Source: Pseudomonadota bacterium
GTDB lineage: Bacteria > Pseudomonadota > Gammaproteobacteria > Xanthomonadales > Xanthomonadaceae
Assembly: GCA_018242465.1 (NCBI GenBank)
Contig: JAFEBY010000042.1
Span: 1 to 33,029, forward strand
Direction of reading: 5' to 3'
DNA: 33,029 bases
This document shows, piece by piece, positions 26,116 to 33,029 of this stretch (the stretch's first letter is position 1; each line of letters starts with the position of its first letter). Made by a program: the position numbers and the translations under genes. The notes under the pieces are model-generated. The model did not search any database, had not been told where the DNA came from, and saw only the letters and a list, made by a program, of their open reading frames with translations.

Positions 26116-26886
26116 ATGCAACTCGCCCAAGTGCGCGCCGTCATCACCGGTGGCGCTTCCGGACTCGGTTTCGCCACCGCACAGCATCTGGTCGCCGCGG
26201 GCGCCAAGGTCGCGCTGTTCGACGTCAATGACGAGAAAGGCGCGGCCGCCATCACCGAATTGGGCTCGGACAAGGCGACTTTCATCAAGACCGACGTCAC
26301 CAGCGAGGCCGATGTCGCGGCAAACGTGGCCAGGGCAAAGGAATTCCTCGGCGGCTTGAACGCCTGCATCAACTGCGCCGGCATCCTGGGTGCAGGCCGC
26401 ATGCTCGGCAAAACCGGCCCGATGGCCCTGTCGCAGTTCCAGGCGACGGTGATGGTGAACCTGGTCGGCAGCTTCAACGTCGCCAAGGCCTGCGCCGACC
26501 TGATGCAGCACAACGACGCCGGCGTCGATGGCGAGCGCGGCGCGATCATCAATACCGCATCGGTTGCCGCCTACGAAGGCCAGATCGGCCAGGCTGCTTA
26601 CTCCGCGTCGAAGGGCGGCGTGGTCGGGATGACCTTGCCGATGGCACGCGAGCTCGCCCGCTTCGGCATCCGCGTGATGACGATCGCCCCCGGCGTGTTC
26701 TGGACGCCGATGGTCGACGGCATGCCGCCGGAGGTGAAGACCTCGCTGGAAGCGTCCATCCCGTTCCCGTCGCGCCTCGGCCAACCCGGCGAATACGCCG
26801 ATCTCGTCGCGTACATCCTGCGCACGCCCTACCTCAACGGCGAAACCATCCGTCTGGATGGTGCTACCCGCCTCGCACCGAAGTGA
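26116..26886 (+). CDS. 3-hydroxyacyl-CoA dehydrogenase, HSD10-like short-chain dehydrogenase
   Basis: A 256-residue SDR. Cofactor loop [11 protein letters not shown], acidic end of the second strand (ALFDVND, NAD preference), NCAGI, Ser149 ([14 protein letters not shown]), Tyr162 and Lys166 (YSASK). The length, the [21 protein letters not shown] string and the C-terminal [20 protein letters not shown] match type 2 3-hydroxyacyl-CoA dehydrogenases (HSD17B10/FadB2-like). The likely substrate is 2-methyl-3-hydroxybutyryl-CoA (isoleucine) or short straight-chain 3-hydroxyacyl-CoA. It precedes efpL by 4 bases, so the two are probably co-transcribed. Confidence 0.88.
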   Translation: MQLAQVRAVITGGASGLGFATAQHLVAAGAKVALFDVNDEKGAAAITELGSDKATFIKTDVTSEADVAANVARAKEFLGGLNACINCAGILGAGRMLGKTGPMALSQFQATVMVNLVGSFNVAKACADLMQHNDAGVDGERGAIINTASVAAYEGQIGQAAYSASKGGVVGMTLPMARELARFGIRVMTIAPGVFWTPMVDGMPPEVKTSLEASIPFPSRLGQPGEYADLVAYILRTPYLNGETIRLDGATRLAPK

Positions 26887-26890
26887 TCTC

Positions 26891-27457
26891 ATGAAGGCTT
26901 ACGACATCAAGAAAGGCAACGTCATCGAACACAACGGTGGCGCTTGGCAAATCCGCGACATCGAACGCAGCTCGCCGCAAGGCCGCGGCGGCAACGTCAA
27001 GTACCGATTCACCATGTACAGCGTGCCGGGTGGCAACAAGCTCGACCTCAGCGTCGGCGCGGAAGACGACTTGAAGGAAGTCGAACTCGCGCGCCGCCAG
27101 GCCACGTTCTCGTACAAGGACGGCGACGCCTTCGTCTTCATGGACGATGAGGACTTCACGCCCTACCAGCTCGATGCCGATGTCGTCGGCGATGGCGCCG
27201 GATACATCACCGATGGCCTCACTGGCTGCTATGTGCAGGTGATCGACGAAGCACCGGTCGGCCTGCAACTGCCGACGTCGGTGATCCTTGAAGTCGTGGA
27301 AACGCCCCCGGAGCTCAAGGGCGGCACCGCGACCAAGCGTCCGAAGCCGGCGCGCCTCAACACCGGCATCGAGATCCAGGTCCCGGAATACATCGCCAAC
27401 GGCGAACGCGTTTGGGTCAACACCACCACGGGCGAGTTCGGTGGCCGCGCGGACTGA
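26891..27457 (+). CDS. efpL: Elongation factor P-like protein EfpL (YeiP)
   Basis: A 188-residue EF-P paralogue beginning [17 protein letters not shown]. The tip loop of domain I reads [14 protein letters not shown], with Arg where EF-P proper carries its modified Lys/Arg; the following [14 protein letters not shown] and the C-terminal [31 protein letters not shown] match the YeiP/EfpL subfamily, not EF-P. It relieves ribosome stalling at Pro-containing motifs. The 34-codon frame upstream overlaps the dehydrogenase and is rejected. No strong Shine-Dalgarno is present, consistent with coupling to the gene 4 bases upstream. A GTG start for the next gene lies inside its last codons. Confidence 0.93.
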   Translation: MKAYDIKKGNVIEHNGGAWQIRDIERSSPQGRGGNVKYRFTMYSVPGGNKLDLSVGAEDDLKEVELARRQATFSYKDGDAFVFMDDEDFTPYQLDADVVGDGAGYITDGLTGCYVQVIDEAPVGLQLPTSVILEVVETPPELKGGTATKRPKPARLNTGIEIQVPEYIANGERVWVNTTTGEFGGRAD

Positions 27458-27833
27458 TCGGTTCGCGGCATTGCTGCTGGCGTCGACCTTGTGGGCGCCG
27501 GCATCCATTGCATGGGCGCAATCGGTGCCGGCATCGGCATTGCAGCATCCTGCAGCCGACGAACCCGGCAAGGGCACCCAGGACCTGCCCGAGGACGTGC
27601 GCAGCTACATCCTCAAGCATCGCATGTGTGTGCACTTCCAGAAGGAAGAAAGTACTGGCGATGCCGGCTCTCGCGCGACCGACAAGAACATGGCGAAATC
27701 GCTCTGCCCCGGCGCCGATGCGGCCGCCTGGAAAAAACTGGTGCGCAAGTACGAAGGCAAGGATCCCATCCCGGGGATCCTGTTGGCAGAGCGTCCGGCT
27801 GGCATCGAAATGGACACGGGCAAGACGAAATGA
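27441..27833 (+). CDS. Small exported protein with two cysteines
   Basis: A 130-residue protein. A signal peptide ([22 protein letters not shown]) is clear, and the only reasonable start giving it is GTG 27441, which lies 17 bases inside efpL. Mature residues are polar; two Cys ([11 protein letters not shown] and [14 protein letters not shown]) may form a disulfide. A conserved-looking pattern [19 protein letters not shown] precedes an Ala/Lys helix. I do not recognise a family; it is a periplasmic protein of unknown function. It overlaps the following GNAT gene by ATGA. Confidence 0.7.
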   Translation: MAARTDRFAALLLASTLWAPASIAWAQSVPASALQHPAADEPGKGTQDLPEDVRSYILKHRMCVHFQKEESTGDAGSRATDKNMAKSLCPGADAAAWKKLVRKYEGKDPIPGILLAERPAGIEMDTGKTK

Positions 27834-28429
27834 GCGACATCGCGCCAGTGACACTGCGCGGGTGGGGGGTCACCCTTGAGCCGCTGGGTCACGACTACGC
27901 CAACGCATTGATGCAGGCCGTGCAGGATGGCGACATCTACGCGCTCAACTTCACCAATGCGCCGGACCCAACGCCTGAAGCCGTGAAGAAATACATCGAC
28001 AAGGCGCTCGCGGGGCAAGCAAATGGTTCGATGCTGCCCTTCGCGGTGCGCACAGCCGACAACGACATCGTCGGATCGACGCGCTATTACGAGATCGAAT
28101 CGAACGTGCCGACCCTGTGCATCGGCCATACTTGGTACGCCGCGCGCGTGCAGCGCACACACGTCAACACCGCCTGCAAGCGCCTGCTGCTTGGCCACGC
28201 GTTCGAGCATCTCGCCATGGCTGCGGTGTATTTCCACACCAGCCACCTCAACGCACGCTCACAGGCGGCGATCGAACGCCTCGGCGCGACACGCGACGGC
28301 ATCATCCGCAATCACAAGCGCCATCGCGACGGGGCGCTGCGCGATACGTTCTGGTATTCGATCACTGCCGCTGACTGGCCGCGCATTCGCGACGGCCTCG
28401 ATGCGAAGCTGTCGAACATCCCGCGCTAA
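27830..28429 (+). CDS. GNAT-family N-acetyltransferase (RimJ/RimL-like)
   Basis: A 199-residue protein starting [19 protein letters not shown], overlapping the previous stop by ATGA. The RimJ/RimL-type pattern is visible: VTLEPLGHDYANAL, FAVRTADNDIVGSTRYYEIE, IGHTWYAARVQRTHVNTACKRLLLGHAFEHL and VYFHTSHLNARSQAAIERLGATRDG. These act on protein N-termini or small molecules; the target is unknown. The gene converges on the next with a 4-base overlap of their stop regions. Confidence 0.88.
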   Translation: MSDIAPVTLRGWGVTLEPLGHDYANALMQAVQDGDIYALNFTNAPDPTPEAVKKYIDKALAGQANGSMLPFAVRTADNDIVGSTRYYEIESNVPTLCIGHTWYAARVQRTHVNTACKRLLLGHAFEHLAMAAVYFHTSHLNARSQAAIERLGATRDGIIRNHKRHRDGALRDTFWYSITAADWPRIRDGLDAKLSNIPR

Positions 28430-29799
28430 TCGAAGACCTTGCCGGGATTCATGATCCCGTCGGGATCGAACACCGTCTTGATCCCGCGCATCGCCTCGAT
28501 CTCCGCCTCGCTGCGCGTCTGTGACAGATACGGCTTCTTCACCAGGCCGATGCCGTGTTCGGCGGAAATGCTGCCGTCATGACGCTGCAGGCATTCCGAC
28601 AGCAGCTTGGTCGCGCGTTCGCAGGCAGCAACGAATTCGGCTTGCGGCAACGCCGCCGGCTTGAGGATGTTGATATGCAGGTTGCCGTCGCCGATATGGC
28701 CGAACCACACCACTTCGAATTCCGGATACGCCGCCCCGATCAATGACTGCGCTTCGGCGAGGAAGGCCGGCATGCGCGAGGTGCGCACCACGACGTCGTT
28801 CTTGTAAGGCGTGTGCGGCGCCAGCGATTCGGTGATGCCTTCGCGCAGGCGCCACAGCGCGTCGGCCTGGGTATCGCTGGCAGCAATCACCCCATCTTCG
28901 ACCCAACCTTCGCCCACGCAGGTTTCGAACGCCGCCAGCAATCCTGCTTCGTCGGCATCGATATCTGCAATTGCGTAATACGGATGCGCTTCCGCGAACG
29001 GGGGCACGGCACCGGCATCCAGAACATGCTTCAACGCACGACCATCGAAAAACTCGAACGATTGCAGGTGCAGGCGATCACGCAAAGCCGCGAATACCGG
29101 CATGATCGCCTCGAACGACGGCAATGCGAACAACACGGTGGATGCCGGCGGATCGCGATCGGCCAGCCGTACCGTCACTTCCGCGATGATGCCGAGCGTG
29201 CCTTCCGACGCCACGAACAGGTGGCGCAGGTCGTAGCCACTGGAATTCTTCACCAGCCCACGGTTGAGCTGCAACACGTCGCCGCGGCCGTCGACCACGG
29301 TGAGCCCGGCGATCCATTCGCGGGTATTGCCATGGCGCAACACCTGGATGCCGCCGGCATTGGTCGCGACATTGCCGCCGATGCTGGCGCTGCCACGTGC
29401 AGCGAAATCGACCGGATATTGCAGGCCGTATCCCTCGGCGATGCCCTGCAGCGTTTCCAGCGCCATTCCCGCCTGCACCGTCAGCAGGCGGTCCACGGGA
29501 TCGTAGGCGAGCTGCGCACGCATCTTCTCCAGGCTCAACACCAGTTCGCCATTCGCCGCGACTGCCCCTCCCGACAACCCGGTACGCCCACCCGAAGGCA
29601 CCAGCGCGACCTTGTGGGCCCGCGCCCAGCGCACGATCGCCACGATCTCCTCGACCGTGGCAGGCAGGGCGATCGCCAGCGGTGCCGGCGTCCAGCGTCG
29701 GGTCCAGTCGCGGCCGTAATGCTCAAGATCGGCGGCTTCGGTCAGCAGCGACAACTGCGGCGAAACGGCACGCAGATCATCCAAAAGATTCGCATTCAT
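28426..29799 (-). CDS. FAD-linked oxidase, probable D-2-hydroxyglutarate dehydrogenase
   Basis: A 457-residue VAO/PCMH-family flavoenzyme. ATG 29799 gives the usual length; an extension to 29895 would run into the divergent serA gene. The FAD loop is VPSGGRTGLSGGA and SIGGNVATNAGG; the C-terminal domain has the His-rich metal site HIGDGNLHIN and the SAEHGIGLVKK signature. Families with this layout are GlcD, D-lactate dehydrogenase and D-2-hydroxyglutarate dehydrogenase. Divergence from serA favours the last. In Pseudomonas the enzyme removes D-2-hydroxyglutarate formed by SerA and pulls serine synthesis forward. Subfamily assignment is inference from context. Confidence 0.8.
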   Translation of the reverse strand: MNANLLDDLRAVSPQLSLLTEAADLEHYGRDWTRRWTPAPLAIALPATVEEIVAIVRWARAHKVALVPSGGRTGLSGGAVAANGELVLSLEKMRAQLAYDPVDRLLTVQAGMALETLQGIAEGYGLQYPVDFAARGSASIGGNVATNAGGIQVLRHGNTREWIAGLTVVDGRGDVLQLNRGLVKNSSGYDLRHLFVASEGTLGIIAEVTVRLADRDPPASTVLFALPSFEAIMPVFAALRDRLHLQSFEFFDGRALKHVLDAGAVPPFAEAHPYYAIADIDADEAGLLAAFETCVGEGWVEDGVIAASDTQADALWRLREGITESLAPHTPYKNDVVVRTSRMPAFLAEAQSLIGAAYPEFEVVWFGHIGDGNLHINILKPAALPQAEFVAACERATKLLSECLQRHDGSISAEHGIGLVKKPYLSQTRSEAEIEAMRGIKTVFDPDGIMNPGKVFD

Positions 29800-29860
29800 G
29801 CTCCCAGACTGCCATTCCGATCCGGCCCCCGCAAACGCGATTCCTGTGCCAATATGCTGC

Positions 29861-31099
29861 ATGGCACAACAAACCTCATTCCCCCGCCAGGACATCCAGG
29901 TCCTGCTGCTGGAAGGCGTCAGCCCACGCGCGGCCGAAGCCTTTCGTTCCGCCGGCTATACCCGCATCGAAGAGCACGCAAAAGCGCTGCCGGTAGACGA
30001 GCTGAAACGCCGCATCGCCGAGGCGCATATCGTCGGCCTGCGCTCGCGCACACAATTGACGGCCGACGTGCTGGCCGAAGCCCGCAAGCTGATGGCGGTC
30101 GGTGCCTTCTGCATCGGCACCAACCAGATCGACCTGTCCGCCGCCAAGTCGATGGGTGTGCCGGTGTTCAACGCGCCCTATTCCAATACCCGCAGCGTCG
30201 CCGAACTGGTGATCGCCGAGATCATCATGATGTTCCGCGGCGTTCCCGCGCGGAACATGCAGTGCCATCGCAACGGCTGGAGCAAGTCGGCCACAGGCAG
30301 CCATGAGGCACGCGGCAAGACACTCGGCATCATCGGCTACGGCCACATCGGCACCCAACTCGGCCTGCTCGCCGAGGCCTTGGGCATGCAGGTGCTGTTC
30401 CACGACATCGAAACCAAACTCGTCCTCGGCAACGCACGCCCCGCCGCCGATCTCGACGACCTGCTGCAGCGTTCCGACGTGGTCAGCCTGCATGTCCCGG
30501 AAACGCCGGCGACAAAACTGATGTTCGGCGCCCCCCAACTGGCACGGATGAAACCCGGCGCACATCTGGTCAACGCATCGCGCGGCACCGTGGTCGACAT
30601 CGACGCGCTCGCCGATGCCTTGCGCGCCGGCCATGTCGGTGGCGCCGCAGTCGACGTGTTCCCCACGGAACCCGAGAGCAACACCGACCGCTTCGAATCG
30701 CCCCTGTGCGGCATCGACAACGTGATTCTGACCCCACACATCGGCGGCAGCACGCTGGAAGCGCAAGACAATATCGGGCTGGAAGTCGCGGCAAAACTGC
30801 TGCGCTACAGCGACAACGGCAGCACGCTGTCGGCGGTCAATTTCCCGGAAGTCAGCTTGCCCGAACACGCCGGCAGCCATCGCCTGCTGCACATCCATCG
30901 CAACGTCCCCGGTGTGCTTTCGGCGATCAACGACATCTTCGGCAAGCGCGGCATCAACATCGACGGCCAGTACCTGCGCACCGACCCCCAACTGGGGTAC
31001 GTCGTGATCGATGTTGGCGTGGATTCGCTGCAATCGAACGACTTGCGCGGCGAACTGTCGGCGATCCCGGGGACGCTACGGACCCGCGTGCTGTTCTAG
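29861..31099 (+). CDS. serA: D-3-phosphoglycerate dehydrogenase
   Basis: A 412-residue E. coli-type SerA. ATG 29861 (MAQQTSFPRQDIQVLLLEGV) is preferred over the frame extension to 29798. NAD site GYGHIGTQLG (G159, G161, G164) with acidic FHDIE; catalytic Arg in NASRGTVVD, Glu in PTEPESN and His in TPHIGGST. A C-terminal ACT domain (about 335-412; LHIHRNVPGVLSAINDIFGKRGINI) implies serine feedback. It has no long inserted ASB domain. It oxidises 3-phosphoglycerate and can also reduce 2-ketoglutarate to D-2-hydroxyglutarate. TATGCT at 29853 directly precedes the start, so a leaderless or short-leader message is possible. The 61-base gap to the divergent flavoenzyme holds both promoters. Confidence 0.95.
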   Translation: MAQQTSFPRQDIQVLLLEGVSPRAAEAFRSAGYTRIEEHAKALPVDELKRRIAEAHIVGLRSRTQLTADVLAEARKLMAVGAFCIGTNQIDLSAAKSMGVPVFNAPYSNTRSVAELVIAEIIMMFRGVPARNMQCHRNGWSKSATGSHEARGKTLGIIGYGHIGTQLGLLAEALGMQVLFHDIETKLVLGNARPAADLDDLLQRSDVVSLHVPETPATKLMFGAPQLARMKPGAHLVNASRGTVVDIDALADALRAGHVGGAAVDVFPTEPESNTDRFESPLCGIDNVILTPHIGGSTLEAQDNIGLEVAAKLLRYSDNGSTLSAVNFPEVSLPEHAGSHRLLHIHRNVPGVLSAINDIFGKRGINIDGQYLRTDPQLGYVVIDVGVDSLQSNDLRGELSAIPGTLRTRVLF

Positions 31100-31624
31100 C
31101 CAGCGTCGTGCCATGCGCCGCAACGATGCATCCGCGGACGCGTCGTTGGCGATTCCCGCGATCTCGCGCCATGCCAGCGCGTTCGACTCATTGCTGACGA
31201 CGAATGCTTCGTTGTCGCCCGCGCGCACGATGTAACGCGCATCGAAATGCCAGTGTCCGCGCACGCTGCCGCGCTCGGGAATCCAGTGCTTGTCGAGGTC
31301 GAAGATGTCGGTGTCGACCGTCAATCCGGTGAGGCCGGACTCCTCTTCCGCTTCCTTCAGCGCGACCGCCCGCAGGTCCATGTCGCCGTCGGCGTGACCG
31401 CCAAGCTGCAACCAGCGATCGAGCTTGCGATGGTGAGTGAGCAACACGCGTGAACCATCGCCACTGACCAGCCAAGCCGATCCAGTGAAATGCCCGTCCA
31501 GGCGTTCGCGCACGAAGGCATGCACGCCTTCCTCGAGCAGTTCCTGATACGCATCGGCCAGCCTGGATTGCTCCGGAAACCGGCGGGCATGAATGCGCAA
31601 GGCATCGGCAAATGGCGTCGTCAT
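31076..31624 (-). CDS. NUDIX hydrolase
   Basis: A 182-residue protein from ATG 31624 (MTTPFADALRIH); the frame to 31753 is rejected because it would extend through the promoter region. Nudix box GGHADGDMDLRAVALKEAEEESGL departs from the consensus: Met replaces the first Glu and Lys replaces Arg, while the EEESG metal-binding core is intact. It presumably hydrolyses a nucleoside-diphosphate-linked substrate. Its 3' end overlaps the end of serA by 24 bases on the opposite strand. Confidence 0.85.
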   Translation of the reverse strand: MTTPFADALRIHARRFPEQSRLADAYQELLEEGVHAFVRERLDGHFTGSAWLVSGDGSRVLLTHHRKLDRWLQLGGHADGDMDLRAVALKEAEEESGLTGLTVDTDIFDLDKHWIPERGSVRGHWHFDARYIVRAGDNEAFVVSNESNALAWREIAGIANDASADASLRRMARRWLEQHAGP

Positions 31625-31725
31625 CGCCGCATGGTGCATCGCAACAGGCCGCCAATCAAGCGCCCCGCCATGTCGGACGGCGCTTGTGCCGCCATGTGAA
31701 ATACGGTTAAGGTCGGTCAGTTTTG

Positions 31726-31745
31726 TGGCGACCCCGGTGTCGCCA
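31726..31745. other. Hairpin in the NUDIX-permease divergent gap
   Basis: TGGCGAC and GTCGCCA form a perfect 7-bp stem around CCCGGT, 36 bases before the permease start codon. It could be an operator or leader structure; no T-run follows. The 157-base gap otherwise shows no clear promoter hexamers. Confidence 0.3.
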
Positions 31746-31781
31746 TCCACCACCGAACCAGCCCATCAGGGGGATGCACGA

Positions 31782-33029
31782 ATGCTTTTTTGGCGCGTCA
31801 AGCCGCTCGACAAGATTCTCGAGACTGCGGAAAAGAAGGCGCTGAAGCGCCAGCTTGGTCCGATTCAACTCACCCTGCTCGGCATCGGTGCCGTGATCGG
31901 CACCGGCATCTTCGTATTGACCGCCGAAGCGGCGCAGAAGGCCGGCCCGGGCATGATGGTCGCCTTCGTGATCGCGGCCGTCGTGTGCGGACTGGCGGCC
32001 CTCGCCTATTCCGAAATCGCTTCGATGATCCCGGTCTCGGGTTCGGCCTACACCTACAGCTACGGCGTGTTCGGTGAGCTGATCGCCTGGATTGTCGGCT
32101 GGGCATTGGTGCTCGAGTACGCCATCGGTGCAACGGCCGTCTGCGTCGGCTGGTCCGGTTACGTCAACGGCCTGCTCAATAGCGGCTTGTTCGGATTGAC
32201 GACACCCGGCGCACTGTCATTGCCGAAGTGGCTGCAGACCGGTTACTTCTCCGGCGGCGGCATCAACCTGCTGGCCCTCCTGATCGGCATTGGCGTTACC
32301 TGGCTGCTGGTCATCGGCACGTCCAAGAGCGCGCGCGTCAATGCCGTGCTGGTCGCGATCAAGATCATCGCCCTGCTCGGCTTCATCGGACTTGCGCTGC
32401 CGGCGGCCAAGAGCAGCAACCTGACGCCGTTCCTGCCCACCGGCTGGGGCAGCCCGACCGGTGGCGTCGGCGTGCTTGGCGCTGCGGCGTCGATCTTCTT
32501 CGCCTACGTCGGCTTCGACGCCGTCTCGACCGCCGCGGAAGAAACCAAGAATCCGAACCGCAACATCCCGATCGGCCTGATCGGTGCGCTCGGCGTCTGC
32601 ACCGTCTTCTACCTGTTGGTTGGTTACGGCGCTGCCGGCGCGGCCGGTGCACAGCCGTTGTTCAGCGCTGCAGGCACCGTGCTTGATCCGGGCACGCCGG
32701 AAATGGCCGCGGCCTGCGCCCTGCCGCAGAATGCGAACGCACTGGTGTGCAGCAACGAGCCGCTGGCCCACGTGATCCGCGTCCTCGGGTATCCGAAGGT
32801 CGGCAATCTGATCGCGCTCGCCGCGGTCGTTGCCCTGCCCTCGGTGATCCTGATGATGATGTTCGGCCAGACCCGCATCTTCTTCACGATGTCGCGCGAC
32901 GGCTTGCTGCCGGATGCCCTGTCGAAGGTCCATCCGAAGTTCCACACCCCGCACGTGATCACCTACGTGACCGGCGTCGTGGTCTCGATCTGCGCCGCGC
33001 TGTTCCCGGTCGGCAAGCTGGCCGATACC
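31782..33029 (+). CDS. APC-family amino-acid permease, 3' end outside window
   Basis: 416 codons are visible, with no stop before the window ends. ATG 31782 has AGGGGG 7 bases upstream. The N-terminus (MLFWRVKPLDKILETAEKK, then LGPIQLTLLGIGAVIGTGIFVLT) and the motif GSAYTYSYGVFGELIAWIVGWALVLEYAIGA are characteristic of the cationic amino-acid transporter/YfnA branch of the APC superfamily. About nine or ten hydrophobic segments are visible; FFAYVGFDAVSTAAEETKNPNRNIPIG is the conserved helix-loop after TM6. It imports amino acids across the inner membrane; branched-chain or cationic substrates are plausible, but not decided by the sequence. Confidence 0.88.
   Translation, partial: MLFWRVKPLDKILETAEKKALKRQLGPIQLTLLGIGAVIGTGIFVLTAEAAQKAGPGMMVAFVIAAVVCGLAALAYSEIASMIPVSGSAYTYSYGVFGELIAWIVGWALVLEYAIGATAVCVGWSGYVNGLLNSGLFGLTTPGALSLPKWLQTGYFSGGGINLLALLIGIGVTWLLVIGTSKSARVNAVLVAIKIIALLGFIGLALPAAKSSNLTPFLPTGWGSPTGGVGVLGAAASIFFAYVGFDAVSTAAEETKNPNRNIPIGLIGALGVCTVFYLLVGYGAAGAAGAQPLFSAAGTVLDPGTPEMAAACALPQNANALVCSNEPLAHVIRVLGYPKVGNLIALAAVVALPSVILMMMFGQTRIFFTMSRDGLLPDALSKVHPKFHTPHVITYVTGVVVSICAALFPVGKLADT

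Overview
The window is GC-rich, densely coding bacterial DNA. Gene content suggests a gammaproteobacterium of the Xanthomonadales / Lysobacterales type. The pointers are a liu-type leucine catabolic set, leucine dehydrogenase, a fused isobutyryl-CoA mutase, a feoAB operon with a small Cys-tailed membrane protein, bactofilin, EfpL and an intergenic inverted-repeat element. I have no 16S gene or database search, so the placement is inference. I found no tRNA, rRNA, CRISPR array, transposase or phage gene.

Layout. 1-4.3 kb: four accessory genes, namely a partial alpha/beta hydrolase, a secreted esterase, a secreted NTF2-fold protein and an exported beta-propeller protein related to selenium-binding proteins. 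4.4-10.5 kb: the fused B12-dependent acyl-CoA mutase (minus strand) diverges from leucine dehydrogenase and isovaleryl-CoA dehydrogenase (plus strand). 10.6-13.6 kb: a lipobox-bearing subtilisin-like autotransporter on the minus strand. 13.8-17.7 kb: acetyl-CoA acetyltransferase, two Ala-rich lipoproteins each with its own terminator, and the methylcrotonyl-CoA carboxylase beta subunit. 17.7-19.0 kb: bactofilin, an overlapping zinc-ribbon protein and a noncoding inverted-repeat element. 19.0-21.4 kb: a Fur-box-associated feoA-feoB-small protein operon (minus). 21.5-26.1 kb: a tightly overlapping leucine operon (methylglutaconyl-CoA hydratase, VOC protein, carboxylase alpha subunit, HMG-CoA lyase, GNAT). 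26.1-28.4 kb: HSD10-like dehydrogenase, EfpL, an exported two-Cys protein and a second GNAT. 28.4-33 kb: a D-2-hydroxyglutarate dehydrogenase candidate divergent from serA, a NUDIX hydrolase and a partial amino-acid permease.

Together the central genes encode nearly all of leucine breakdown: leucine to ketoisocaproate, isovaleryl-CoA, methylcrotonyl-CoA, methylglutaconyl-CoA, HMG-CoA, then acetoacetate and acetyl-CoA. Only the branched-chain keto-acid dehydrogenase and an acetoacetate-CoA transferase are missing. IcmF and the HSD10-like enzyme extend this to valine and isoleucine intermediates. The pathway is not one operon: envelope, cytoskeletal and iron-uptake modules sit between its blocks.

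I did not find a convincing wholly new defence or mobile system. The more interesting leads are the Ala-rich lipoprotein pair, the nested inverted-repeat element, the active-site variation in IcmF, the bactofilin/zinc-ribbon pair and the placement of EfpL beside acyl-CoA metabolism and two acetyltransferases.
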